Of a stretch of 64,000 nucleotides of DNA, positions 26,380-34,174 are shown one piece after another. This DNA comes from Nitrospirota bacterium (lineage in GTDB: Bacteria; JACPQY01): positions 1 to 64,000 of the forward strand of contig JACPAV010000020.1 of assembly GCA_016180645.1 (NCBI GenBank), in the 5' to 3' direction. The notes below the pieces were generated by a model. It ran no database searches. It was not told the DNA's origin and saw only the letters and a program-made list of their open reading frames with translations. The position numbers were made by a program, and so were the translations under genes. Position 1 is the first letter of the stretch; each line of letters starts with the position of its first letter.

Positions 26380-26838
26380 GTGAACATCGAACCATTCGAA
26401 ATCGACTTGGACGGCATAGGAGGGCTGCAGATGCGGCGCACGTCCCTCGCGGCGCACCTGATCGGCACGGTCCTCCCTACGCTCCCGGCAGATGTCCTGA
26501 CGCGGATACAGAGGAAGGCGCTGGAGAGACGGATTGAGGGGGTAAAACGGGTGAAGGCGGAAGAAGGAGAAGAGCCTTGGGACTGGAATCCGGGTGACCA
26601 ACTTCCCGCAGATGATGGAATCGTCGATGCGCTCCTGGGTCCGGGAACATTTCATCTGTTTCTGGCGGAGACGATGGTGGAAGAACTGATGGGCATCGAG
26701 TTCACCAGGGAGCACGTTCCGCAGATGGAGGCCTTCTTCCGCTTCGATGCGCGTACGCGAGTCGAAGCGGAGGCCCGACTGGGCATCCTCTTTGCCTGTC
26801 CTTGGTCGGATCCCGGTTGTGATATGATTGAGTCATGA
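26380..26838 (+). CDS. Conserved protein of unknown function, paralogue 1 of a tandem pair
   Basis: A 152-residue protein beginning MNIEPFEIDLDGIGGLQMRR (GTG start). It is closely related to the next gene, sharing AHLIGTVLPTLP, VKRVKA, AETMVEELMGIE and HVPQMEAFF in the same order. It has no signal peptide, no membrane segment and no motif I recognise. I start at GTG 26380 rather than 26335 because the relation to the paralogue begins exactly there. Function unknown. Confidence 0.6.
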   Translation: MNIEPFEIDLDGIGGLQMRRTSLAAHLIGTVLPTLPADVLTRIQRKALERRIEGVKRVKAEEGEEPWDWNPGDQLPADDGIVDALLGPGTFHLFLAETMVEELMGIEFTREHVPQMEAFFRFDARTRVEAEARLGILFACPWSDPGCDMIES

Positions 26839-26901
26839 AATCGACGATCGAAAGTCGACAATCATTGGATATCCGATGACGATGAATCCATCGGCCGACG
26901 G

Positions 26902-27315
26902 ATGAACATCGAACCATTCGAAATCGACGTGGACGGCATAGGGGGGCTGCAAATGCGGCTTACCTCGCTTGAGGCGCACCTGATTGGCACGGTCCTACCG
27001 ACACTGCCGGGATCGGTCCAGATGCGGATACGCAATCTGGCGCTCCACAAACGAGTTGAGGCGGTAAAGCGGGTCAAGGCCGCGTGGGGGGAAGGGCCTT
27101 GGGAATGGAAGCCTGGTGACCCACTTCCTGCACATGATGGAATTGCCAATGCGCTCCTCGGATCTGGAACGTTTTATCTGTTTGTGGCGGAGACGATGGT
27201 TGAGGAGCTGATGGGTATTGAGTGCACGAATGCCCACGTCCCCCAGATGGAGGCCTTCTTCAAGTTTGATGGGCGTGCGAAGCTGGCCTACGACGCCGCA
27301 CGGGGCGTGCTGTAG
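26902..27315 (+). CDS. Conserved protein of unknown function, paralogue 2 of a tandem pair
   Basis: This is the 137-residue twin of the preceding gene, starting with an ATG at the same point of the alignment (MNIEPFEIDVDGIGGLQMRL). The repeated strong conservation of MNIEPFEID and of ETMVEELMGIE suggests both copies are under selection, while the C-terminal ends differ. The C-terminus stops at GRAKLAYDAARGVL, whereas copy 1 continues for a further stretch. No known domain is visible. Confidence 0.6.
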   Translation: MNIEPFEIDVDGIGGLQMRLTSLEAHLIGTVLPTLPGSVQMRIRNLALHKRVEAVKRVKAAWGEGPWEWKPGDPLPAHDGIANALLGSGTFYLFVAETMVEELMGIECTNAHVPQMEAFFKFDGRAKLAYDAARGVL

Positions 27316-27361
27316 CGCCTTTCATCCGCCGGCCGGCAGATTCATGTCCTGACCCACCCCT

Positions 27362-27387
27362 GAGCGGCAGGCGGGTTATTGCCGCTC
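27362..27387. terminator. Hairpin between converging genes
   Basis: GAGCGGCA (27362-27369) pairs perfectly with TGCCGCTC (27380-27387) around a 10-nt loop. It lies between the stops of a plus- and a minus-strand gene, the expected place for a shared terminator, although no T-run follows. Confidence 0.5.
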
Positions 27388-27405
27388 GGGAAGCCCGGAT
27401 GCTCC

Positions 27406-28035
27406 TTACGCCGCGGACTCTGCGCGGATCTCTTCGGGGAGCATCGTCGGGCGATTTGCTCGCAAGAACCTCGCGACGATCTCTCGGTTTCTCGCCGGGG
27501 AAGACCAATTGACGTGCGCGAACTGGCGCATCAGGTGCAAGAGGTGATCCCTGTTTTCCGCGGTGAAGGCGTCCTCGCACTCCACCAGCTCGAGGAACCG
27601 AAGAACGGCTGTGGGGCCCGTGAGCATTTGCATCACCTTGCCGTAAGCGGCTTGGTGAATTCCCATCTGGAGCGCGACGAGCGTCGTGTCGAAGCGGCCT
27701 ACGACCTTCATATGGTCGTGCTTCAGGCGGCGGAACACGGCGGAGCCGGCAGCCAGGCGGGCTCTTATCGCGGCGCACAATCCTTCGCAATGGTTTGCGA
27801 GGAGGGTTTGCGCCGCGCTGCGGACGTGGGCGGGAGGCTCATGCTTGGCCTGCCACGCCTCGATGACCGCAATGACGTCCTCTGGATCTCTCACCCTGGC
27901 CAGGGCCTCATCCAGAGGTACGATGTCCTCTTGCGTGACGATCATGCCGAACGTGTCGTTTTCACGCTGTTCCCTGAAGTCGCTGAGGATCTGTTTCACC
28001 CTCTGCGACGGGGAGTTCGCTGCGTGTTTGATCAT
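27406..28035 (-). CDS. Hypothetical cytoplasmic protein
   Basis: A 209-residue, mostly helical protein without signal peptide or membrane segments. It starts at an ATG preceded by AAGGAGACCACC, a strong ribosome binding site. The frame remains open far upstream (to 28359), but that part runs through an intergenic inverted repeat and is not convincing. Segments such as PLDEALARVRDPEDVIAVIE and RRLKHDHMKVVGRFDTTLVA give no clear family. The Ala/Arg-rich tail may be disordered. Function unknown. Confidence 0.6.
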   Translation of the reverse strand: MIKHAANSPSQRVKQILSDFREQRENDTFGMIVTQEDIVPLDEALARVRDPEDVIAVIEAWQAKHEPPAHVRSAAQTLLANHCEGLCAAIRARLAAGSAVFRRLKHDHMKVVGRFDTTLVALQMGIHQAAYGKVMQMLTGPTAVLRFLELVECEDAFTAENRDHLLHLMRQFAHVNWSSPARNREIVARFLRANRPTMLPEEIRAESAA

Positions 28036-28214
28036 GGTGGTCTCCTTCCTTCCCGCCGCGTAGGTTCTCTCCCGAATGACGGGAGGGATCTGCGCGGCGG
28101 GAGAAAGGGCCATCAGCCGCAACGCCAAGGGCGAGGCGGCCAATTCGGGCGAGACAGTCACCAACAGGATAACAACCGCCTGCACACTCAGGCGTGGGTC
28201 AGGAATTTGCACAA

Positions 28215-28287
28215 GGATCCCACCACCTGTCCGCCTCAGGCGGACCGGAAGGCAGGTCTTCGGCCTGGTGACGGGTGGTGGGATGAT
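28215..28287. mobile_element. Family E-like inverted-repeat element, short copy
   Basis: The ends GATCCCACCACCTGTC and GACGGGTGGTGGGATGAT are inverted repeats of each other and match the ends of the 143-bp element at 17095. The inside holds hairpins TCCGCC/GGCGGA. No clear target duplication is visible. It lies in the promoter region of the minus-strand gene at 27406-28035. Confidence 0.6.
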
Positions 28288-28298
28288 GGCGCGTGGGC

Positions 28299-28320
28299 CA
28301 TGCACCACGTGGGGTGCATG
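28299..28320. promoter_or_regulatory. Perfect palindrome, possible operator
   Basis: CATGCACC (28299-28306) and GGTGCATG (28313-28320) flank six bases. It lies between the GGDEF stop and the start of the gene at 28035, so it could be an operator or a hairpin. Confidence 0.35.
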
Positions 28321-28355
28321 GTTCACACCGAAGGAGGGAGACCGAAGACTGAGGC

Positions 28356-29426
28356 TCACAGCATCCTCAAGGAGAAGCGGCCCCGGCCGGTTTCTTTCAC
28401 CTTGTAGAGTTCGTCGTCGGCGGCGCGGAGGGCAACGACAGGAGGCACGGTGGCAGGCGCTCGCACGAATCCGGAGCTGAGGGAGTAGGGCACCGACTGG
28501 AGTTCCTTGGGGACAAGGTCGTAGAGCTGTTTTGCCTTGTCCTTGAGACGGGAGGCGTCCGTGGGACAGAAAAACACCCCGAATTCGTCGCCGCCTAAGC
28601 GGCCGGCAAAACTGCCCTGACTGGTGACGGACTTGAGGCAGGCCGCCGCGGTCTTGATCGCCTCATTGCCCCCGTCATGACCGAGGCTGTCGTTGATCCT
28701 TTTGAGGAAATCCACGTCCACGAAGGCGACCCCGTAGGAATCCGTCGGCCGAAGCTGCCGGCATTCATCGACAACGCGTTTCATGAAGTAGGCGTGAAGG
28801 AACAAGCCCGTAAGTCCGTCCAGGGTGGCTCCTCGCTCGGCATATCGCGCGCGCTGGGCAAGGTTTCGGACTTTGTCGGTGTTGCGGCGTCGCATCTTGG
28901 CAAGAAGGTCGGCGCGGTTAAGGAGGAACCACGCTTCGCCGAGGTTACGAGGAGAAAGGGAGACATCGCAGCCCGCGATCAGGAGGTCGGTAACGCGATC
29001 GAGAGACAACTCATCGGTCCAGACGGCGATACAGGACACGTGGTCGGCGAGCGGACCGCCCCCGGATGCCAGGAGGAGGGCTCGGAGGGCCGTGGCGTCG
29101 TCCGCGCCGCAGTAGATGATGCGGAGGTCCCCCGGGGCCGTGGGGTCGATTCGATTCTCGTTTTGAGCCCAGGTGACACGGAGCCCGTCTGGACTGAACA
29201 CGGTCATCCGGGTTGCGAGCTGTGCCGCGCTGACATCCCCGATGAGGATCCAGACCGGTGGCGGGAGGGCGGCTGAAGTGCCGTTGTCCCCTTCGCGTCG
29301 CTCCGGGGACGACCCCCTTCGCTCCGCTCCGGGGACGATGATAGGATTCGCGATGGGGTCTTCGCGTCGCGATCGGATTTGCCGTGGGGTCTGTGCGTCG
29401 ACCCGGGGGCTAGGCTGGTACGGCAT
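28356..29426 (-). CDS. GGDEF-domain protein (putative diguanylate cyclase)
   Basis: The C-terminal 170 residues form a GGDEF domain: LDGLTGLFLHAYFMKR, VAFVDVDFLKRINDSLGHDGGNEAI and RLGGDEFGVFF (GGDEF at about residue 278). All catalytic residues needed to make cyclic di-GMP are present. No RxxD inhibitory site is visible before the motif. The middle (about 50-190) resembles a degenerate receiver or sensor domain. The first 50 residues contain family A repeat sequence (REDPIANPIIVPGAERRG). The gene starts inside the end of the HD gene (17-base overlap), so the two are co-translated. It is the last gene of the lipoprotein-HD-GGDEF operon and could tie surface signals to cyclic di-GMP. Confidence 0.85.
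   Translation of the reverse strand: MPYQPSPRVDAQTPRQIRSRREDPIANPIIVPGAERRGSSPERREGDNGTSAALPPPVWILIGDVSAAQLATRMTVFSPDGLRVTWAQNENRIDPTAPGDLRIIYCGADDATALRALLLASGGGPLADHVSCIAVWTDELSLDRVTDLLIAGCDVSLSPRNLGEAWFLLNRADLLAKMRRRNTDKVRNLAQRARYAERGATLDGLTGLFLHAYFMKRVVDECRQLRPTDSYGVAFVDVDFLKRINDSLGHDGGNEAIKTAAACLKSVTSQGSFAGRLGGDEFGVFFCPTDASRLKDKAKQLYDLVPKELQSVPYSLSSGFVRAPATVPPVVALRAADDELYKVKETGRGRFSLRML
29286..29400. repeat. Family A module plus partial copies, 5' end of the GGDEF gene
   Basis: One full minus-oriented unit (about 29313-29370) is flanked by two truncated copies. On the minus strand the unit reads as part of the GGDEF protein N-terminus. Confidence 0.78.
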
Positions 29427-30789
29427 GGCTTTGAATGTGTCGGATAATGGATTCAGGCGTGTGTTGCCTCAGCACGCGGTCCGCTTTTGCGGGTGTGACG
29501 AGGACGTCGACGGGGGTACTGAAACCATAGGAATTCACCTCTGTGGGCGGGCCGACGTCCGAGGATCTGGACGCGAGAAGCGCTGTGTTGTCCCCTTCGC
29601 TCGTGGGCCTTGCTAGGCTTCGCGCAAGGCCCACGTCCGGGGACGACGAGCAGAATTGCCATGGGATCATTGCGTCGTGGATGACAGGGCACCATCCCGA
29701 GGGGAGATGACCTTGGGGATCGGAAAACCGCCTCGGGGTTTCAAGAATGATTTCGTCCTGCTCGAGTCCCAGGAACTCGGCGAGTTCAATCTCGGCAGAG
29801 CCGGGATGGGCGGCCAGTTCGAGGAAAGCCTGCTCCCCGGGACGGAGCGATAGCACCGTCCGATAGAGACCTCTCTCGCCGACGCGTGTGCCCCGAACGA
29901 GGGCATCGGCGACCACATTGCCTTGCGTGGCGATCCATGTCTTGCAGTCGTCCGGCGTCTTGCCGCTGAGTGCGCGAAGCACGTCCTCGGGCTCCATGAG
30001 CAGGGCATCGATGGCCTTCTTGATCATCGCCCTGCCCGCACGGACGCAGGGGTGATGATACAACGTGCGGCGAAGGGCCGCGATGTTTTCGCTCCAAAGT
30101 CGCGTGAGGGGGGCAGCAAAATCCAGGACAGTGAGCCGATCGTATGAGTCGGTTGTGACAACGGACGGATAGAGAATGCCTGGAAGCTCGGCGAGGGAGG
30201 CGAGGCCTGCATGGAAGGCACTACGTGGATGGACGTCGGCCTGAACGCATCCCAAGGGGGCAAAGAGACAGTCCGCGAGGAGGGTCGCGGTCTCGCGGCG
30301 GTTCTCGTAGGCGTCGGTTGAGGGCAGGCTGTCAGGGAGTGGGTAGACCAGGTTGGCGAGAGTAAGCGGATCAAGCCCCATCGCCTTGAGCGGTTCGCCG
30401 AGTGTTTGGAGGATGATTTCGCGTCCGGTTCGGGGAATAAGGACTTCGTCCAGGGCTTCGGCGATGAGGTCCAGGAGGGGGCTGGCGGCGAAGGCAATGT
30501 CATGAACGAGCGCAGCCGCGAGGTAGCGAAGCTCGTCTTCAGGGGCCAGGATCTCCGTGATTTCCGGAACGTTGTTCCGGAGCGCGGCGAGCATGGCCTG
30601 AGCCCGTTCCAATGATCCGAGGGCGTGTTCAAAGCGGTCATTCTTGGACCCGGGATAAACCAGGTCCGCGCCGTTCCAGACGGGAGCTCTCCGCAGGCTT
30701 TGGAGCGCTTCGGATTCCACGAGCGGTATGAGAGGGAGCGGAACACGAACGCTCGACAAGGGCTGTTGAATCATGATCCATCGGGGCAT
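29410..30789 (-). CDS. HD-superfamily phosphohydrolase (SAMHD1/dNTPase-like)
   Basis: This 459-residue protein has the motif order of dNTPase-type HD proteins: VYPGSKNDRFEHALGSLERA (first His), then LRYLAAALVHDIAFAAS (the HD pair). A further VLDFAAPLTRL region follows at a plausible distance. Such enzymes hydrolyse nucleotides or phosphate esters with bound metal. The N-terminus (IQQPLSSVRVPLPLIPLVES) resembles the start of SAMHD1-like proteins. I start at ATG 30789 (MPRWIM), with AGTAGGTG upstream and seven bases after the lipoprotein stop; ATG 30774 is an alternative. The C-terminal region carries a family A module in frame (IHDAMIPWQFCSSSPD). It is followed by the overlapping GGDEF gene. 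Confidence 0.75.
   Translation of the reverse strand: MPRWIMIQQPLSSVRVPLPLIPLVESEALQSLRRAPVWNGADLVYPGSKNDRFEHALGSLERAQAMLAALRNNVPEITEILAPEDELRYLAAALVHDIAFAASPLLDLIAEALDEVLIPRTGREIILQTLGEPLKAMGLDPLTLANLVYPLPDSLPSTDAYENRRETATLLADCLFAPLGCVQADVHPRSAFHAGLASLAELPGILYPSVVTTDSYDRLTVLDFAAPLTRLWSENIAALRRTLYHHPCVRAGRAMIKKAIDALLMEPEDVLRALSGKTPDDCKTWIATQGNVVADALVRGTRVGERGLYRTVLSLRPGEQAFLELAAHPGSAEIELAEFLGLEQDEIILETPRRFSDPQGHLPSGWCPVIHDAMIPWQFCSSSPDVGLARSLARPTSEGDNTALLASRSSDVGPPTEVNSYGFSTPVDVLVTPAKADRVLRQHTPESIIRHIQSHAVPA
29590..29678. repeat. Family A module with a nested palindrome, inside the HD gene
   Basis: A minus-oriented unit is interrupted by GTGGGCCTTG...CAAGGCCCAC (about 29599-29637). The same nested palindrome occurs in the copy at 35784-35909. 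The HD frame stays open through it. Confidence 0.75.
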
Positions 30790-30796
30790 GGGGCAC

Positions 30797-33751
30797 CTAC
30801 TGGATCGTGAATTCTTTCGTGTGGGGACACGCGCCGGATAGCGACGTGTCCGGATTGCTCCAGTTGCCGCCGCGGTCGCGGACCGATACGAGGATACGCC
30901 AAGCGCCGCTTGGATCGGGTGGCCGTGGCGAATCCGGAAGTGGCACGGAGGCGGTCTTGGAGGAATCGCACACATGGAGGAGGTCGATCCATTCACGAAG
31001 GGAGGAAGGCAGCTGGGAAATGTTTTTCATGTCGCATTCGGGCGCATTCTGCACGCAGATGGCGATGCCTTTGCCTTGATACAGGATGTCCTGGCCTTCG
31101 CATGGAGTGTAGGGGGTTGACGAGCTGAGTGAGGAGACAGGGTAAAGGCTGGTCCACAAGGGGGAGAAGCTGCCGGAGCCTGCGTGGCACCCGTAGGTAG
31201 CGCCACAGTTGGACGGATCTGCGGGACTCAGGGCGAATTCGCCGAGGGGGATGCGATTCTCGCTCGTTCCGCACTTGCCCGCCGGCGGAGTCGAGGCTCG
31301 TTCCAAATAGACGGTTGCTCGATCGACGTCGGAGACGTGATCGAAGGCGACAACGTCGAGTCCAAGCTTGAGTGTTCCCGCCGAAAAGGAGGGGATACCG
31401 TTCGCGCTGAAGAGGGCCATTCGAACCTCTGGAGTGCTGGTATCCTGAGATCCGGACCCAGAAAGGTTATCCGTGAGGACCAGACGCCTGACGGTGAGGA
31501 AGTTGCCGGACGTGTCGACGGCCTCAACTGAAAGCAGGGCGCGGCAGGGGGCGCTCGGGCAGGATGGAATCATGGGATATCCGATGGGGCCCATGCTCCA
31601 GTGGCCATAGTAACCCCAGGCGTCCTCGAGGGTGTTGCGCCACGTGTCGGCCGGAGTGCGGGAAAGGTCCCTGGGGCAGTAGGTGGAGGGGAGTCCATCC
31701 TGCCAGACGGTGACGCCTTGGCGTCCGGGCTGGAGGCTTTCGATCTTGAGGCACCAGCGGTAAAGATCAATGCCTCTGTCATCCTGGAGCGCCGGGAGGG
31801 GGACCCCGGAAATCAGATTGCCGGTGTACCTGGGGTCCCCGCTGAGGAGGAGTTGCGGAGGTGTTTCGTCAACGACCACGGCGATTGATTTCACGGAAGT
31901 CTTGATGCCCGCGTAGTCGGCGGCTTCGTAGAAGAGAAATCTGGCGCAGCTGGAGCCGTGGCAGAACAGGTCCTCCGGAATACGGTAGAACGGGACAGGC
32001 TTTGTGAAAGATCGAGGGGCGCATTCGGTGGGCGAAATGTCGCCACGGGATCGGTAGCAGCGTTCCGCCTCGGTGTTGGGGGTACAGGAAGCTTGCGGAC
32101 CAGTTGGTGTCACACAATAGGAGAGACGCGATAGATCGTTGGTCTCGGGTGAAGGCGTGCGAACAAAATTGGCTGGGAGGGGGCCGGTGTAGAGGCCGTC
32201 CTTGAGATCGCAATCGAGAAGGATCTGCCCGTCCTCGAACGGAGGGCGTTTCTCCCACGAGGAACCTGACCAGCGCTTGTGGAAAGATCGGCCGGGATTG
32301 CGCACGACGCAGCGGGTGGGCTCGGTGTCGGAGTAAAATCCCCCGCAGTCGGTGGAGCAATTGCCAAGGGTATCGCAGGCCTGGACACAGAGCCCCATGC
32401 TGAGGGCCTTACCTTGCGGTACGCCAAGCGTGATCGACATCTCGAACGATGCCTGGCCGGAATCGTTCGATATCGAGTAGTCGTCCGGTATGCAGTAGAA
32501 GGGATGATCGGCGGACCAATCGTATACCTCAGCGTTCGGCCACACGCAGTAGCTGATGCGTGAGACCCCGACCTGGTCCGACGCGCTGATGAGGATCGGC
32601 ACGGAGGAGCGACCTGAGACGGCCTCACCGAAGGGTCCTGTAAGGAGAAGCCCTGGACCCGACGCGTCGACGGTAACCTTGGCGCGGACGATATCGGATA
32701 GGACGTCATCCACGGTTGCGGCCCGCGCCAGAAGCTCATATGTGCGGGTCTCGCTGAATGCCTGTGGCGGAAGAGCTTGTAGAAAGAGAGTCTCGCTGAC
32801 GGTGGTCATTTGGGTCCAGTCGGACGGTCCGCAGGTCTGTGTGGATGTGGTGACAAAGCAGTACTCCAGCCTGTGGAGCATTTGTCCCTGGGGGGCCGAA
32901 GCCTTGATGGTGATCGGGTGGTTCAGGGAAACAAGATATGCCGGACTCAGGGTGATGATCGGTTTGGGCGCGGACTCCGTCGCTGGGGGCAGGGTATCGC
33001 GAGCTGGAGCATCTGGATCGGAATTTGTAATGGTCTGAGCAGCGGGGGCTGGGAAGGGTTCAGCGTTCGAGGTTTGTGCGGCTACCGAAGCATCGCTATG
33101 GGACGCAGCCTGCATCCACGTGAGGACTGATTTGAGGCCGGCGTCGTTGACGGCGTAGAACGCAAGCCAAGTGGCGCAGTTGTTGCCCCCTGCGCTACGC
33201 TCCGGGGACGACGAATGGAAGGTCAATGGGGTCTTTGCGTCGCAGGGAGCGGTTGCACGTCGGGCCGCCGCCTGGATCTGTCCCAGTGAGATTTGGGTGG
33301 TTCGGCGCGGCGGGAGTCCGTTCAGGGCTTCTCTGATCGGAGTATGGCACGTAGCGGTTTCTATGGATGCTGTCACATCGGAACACCAGACGATTTCGCG
33401 GAGGCCGGAATCAGGGTCTTCGGCGTGCAGCAGGAATTGGAGGCCGTTCGCAAGGGACGTCTTGGTAATCTGTGTGAGGGGAGGGGTGGAATCGGTGACA
33501 ACCGCACCCTCGGATGAAACGACGGTTGGTTCGGATGGATCCTCCTCCAAGCACGAGTAGGACGATAGGGTAGCAACCGTAAGGGCAAGGATGTACAGGA
33601 TGCCACGTGCAGGACGCGCAAACGGTGCCGGCAAGGGCGAGGAGCCTACTCCGCCGAAGAAGTCAGTTCGGCTGCGAAGGGTGGATGGCCGACCCGGCCC
33701 GGCGCCGATTGTGTGTCGCCCGTTTCCAAGGCTAATGGGTGTCATGTTCAT
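30797..33751 (-). CDS. Large secreted Cys-rich (lipo)protein
   Basis: About 984 residues. A long N-terminal region is followed by a hydrophobic stretch (GILYILALTVATLSSYSC) that may be a lipoprotein signal, although the lipobox is weak. The exported part contains repeated modules of about 100 residues with conserved cysteines, for example LRYCVWPN-like strands ending in CIPDD and FYSDTEPTRCVVR. Phrases such as LFYEAADYAG and VSVRDRGGNWS resemble bacterial Ig-like surface modules. It is the first gene of an operon with the HD and GGDEF genes. A TGTTTC...GAAACA palindrome lies about 90 bases upstream. A family A module is inserted in frame near the N-terminal third (APCDAKTPLTFHSSSPERS). I prefer ATG 33751 over the TTG at 33763. 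Confidence 0.7.
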   Translation of the reverse strand: MNMTPISLGNGRHTIGAGPGRPSTLRSRTDFFGGVGSSPLPAPFARPARGILYILALTVATLSSYSCLEEDPSEPTVVSSEGAVVTDSTPPLTQITKTSLANGLQFLLHAEDPDSGLREIVWCSDVTASIETATCHTPIREALNGLPPRRTTQISLGQIQAAARRATAPCDAKTPLTFHSSSPERSAGGNNCATWLAFYAVNDAGLKSVLTWMQAASHSDASVAAQTSNAEPFPAPAAQTITNSDPDAPARDTLPPATESAPKPIITLSPAYLVSLNHPITIKASAPQGQMLHRLEYCFVTTSTQTCGPSDWTQMTTVSETLFLQALPPQAFSETRTYELLARAATVDDVLSDIVRAKVTVDASGPGLLLTGPFGEAVSGRSSVPILISASDQVGVSRISYCVWPNAEVYDWSADHPFYCIPDDYSISNDSGQASFEMSITLGVPQGKALSMGLCVQACDTLGNCSTDCGGFYSDTEPTRCVVRNPGRSFHKRWSGSSWEKRPPFEDGQILLDCDLKDGLYTGPLPANFVRTPSPETNDLSRLSYCVTPTGPQASCTPNTEAERCYRSRGDISPTECAPRSFTKPVPFYRIPEDLFCHGSSCARFLFYEAADYAGIKTSVKSIAVVVDETPPQLLLSGDPRYTGNLISGVPLPALQDDRGIDLYRWCLKIESLQPGRQGVTVWQDGLPSTYCPRDLSRTPADTWRNTLEDAWGYYGHWSMGPIGYPMIPSCPSAPCRALLSVEAVDTSGNFLTVRRLVLTDNLSGSGSQDTSTPEVRMALFSANGIPSFSAGTLKLGLDVVAFDHVSDVDRATVYLERASTPPAGKCGTSENRIPLGEFALSPADPSNCGATYGCHAGSGSFSPLWTSLYPVSSLSSSTPYTPCEGQDILYQGKGIAICVQNAPECDMKNISQLPSSLREWIDLLHVCDSSKTASVPLPDSPRPPDPSGAWRILVSVRDRGGNWSNPDTSLSGACPHTKEFTIQ
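33186..33244. repeat. Family A module inside the surface lipoprotein gene
   Basis: A single minus-oriented unit; in the gene it is read in a third frame (DAKTPLTFHSSSPERSAGG). The frame continues without interruption on both sides. Confidence 0.8.
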
Positions 33752-33841
33752 TTCTATACGCAAGGCGTGCCAGACTCATTGACTTAACTCCTTACCCCGA
33801 CTTGACATATCGCACGGTTGAACTGCGCGATCCTCCGAGTT

Positions 33842-33857
33842 TGTTTCAGCCGAAACA
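33842..33857. promoter_or_regulatory. Palindrome TGTTTCAGCCGAAACA, putative operator
   Basis: It lies about 90 bases upstream of the lipoprotein-HD-GGDEF operon, with a TTGACA nearby at 33802. It shares GTTTGTTTCAG and GAAACA with two sites at 41009 and 41085. It resembles parS but differs in the centre. Confidence 0.5.
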
Positions 33858-33868
33858 AGGGCAGGAGA

Positions 33869-34168
33869 TTAGGGGCCGTAGATCCATCCAGAGCGCCGAT
33901 AGTTGGGCCAGCCGGGGACGGGGAAGCCCCACCTCCACTTGAGATGCGCAAAATAGCCCGGTGGTTTCCCTTTCCTGGCCTTCCTTCGGAAAAGACCCAC
34001 GACGATCCCCACGAGGAGGCCGATGGGAAACGCGACATAGACGCCGAGGAGTTGCATGGTGATGAGGCTGCCGAGGGCGGTGGCGATCGCCATCGGTTTT
34101 ACATCGGACTTGTCGAGCCCGAGGATGGAAACGGGTTGATCGACGAGAGTGTGAACCTTTCGGGGCAT
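33869..34168 (-). CDS. traL: TraL-like type IV secretion protein
   Basis: This 99-residue protein has two close hydrophobic segments (MAIATALGSLITMQLLGVYV and FPIGLLVGIVVGLF). A basic cytoplasmic tail RRKARKGKPPGYFAHLKWRWGF follows, a layout typical of TraL/VirB3 proteins, which sit in the inner membrane of the secretion channel. It is the last gene of the minus-strand transfer arm, six bases after the polytopic protein gene. TraL is short and variable, so the call leans on both the pattern and the neighbours (traH, traF, traC, traU). Confidence 0.7.
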   Translation of the reverse strand: MPRKVHTLVDQPVSILGLDKSDVKPMAIATALGSLITMQLLGVYVAFPIGLLVGIVVGLFRRKARKGKPPGYFAHLKWRWGFPVPGWPNYRRSGWIYGP

Positions 34169-34174
34169 GATTCC

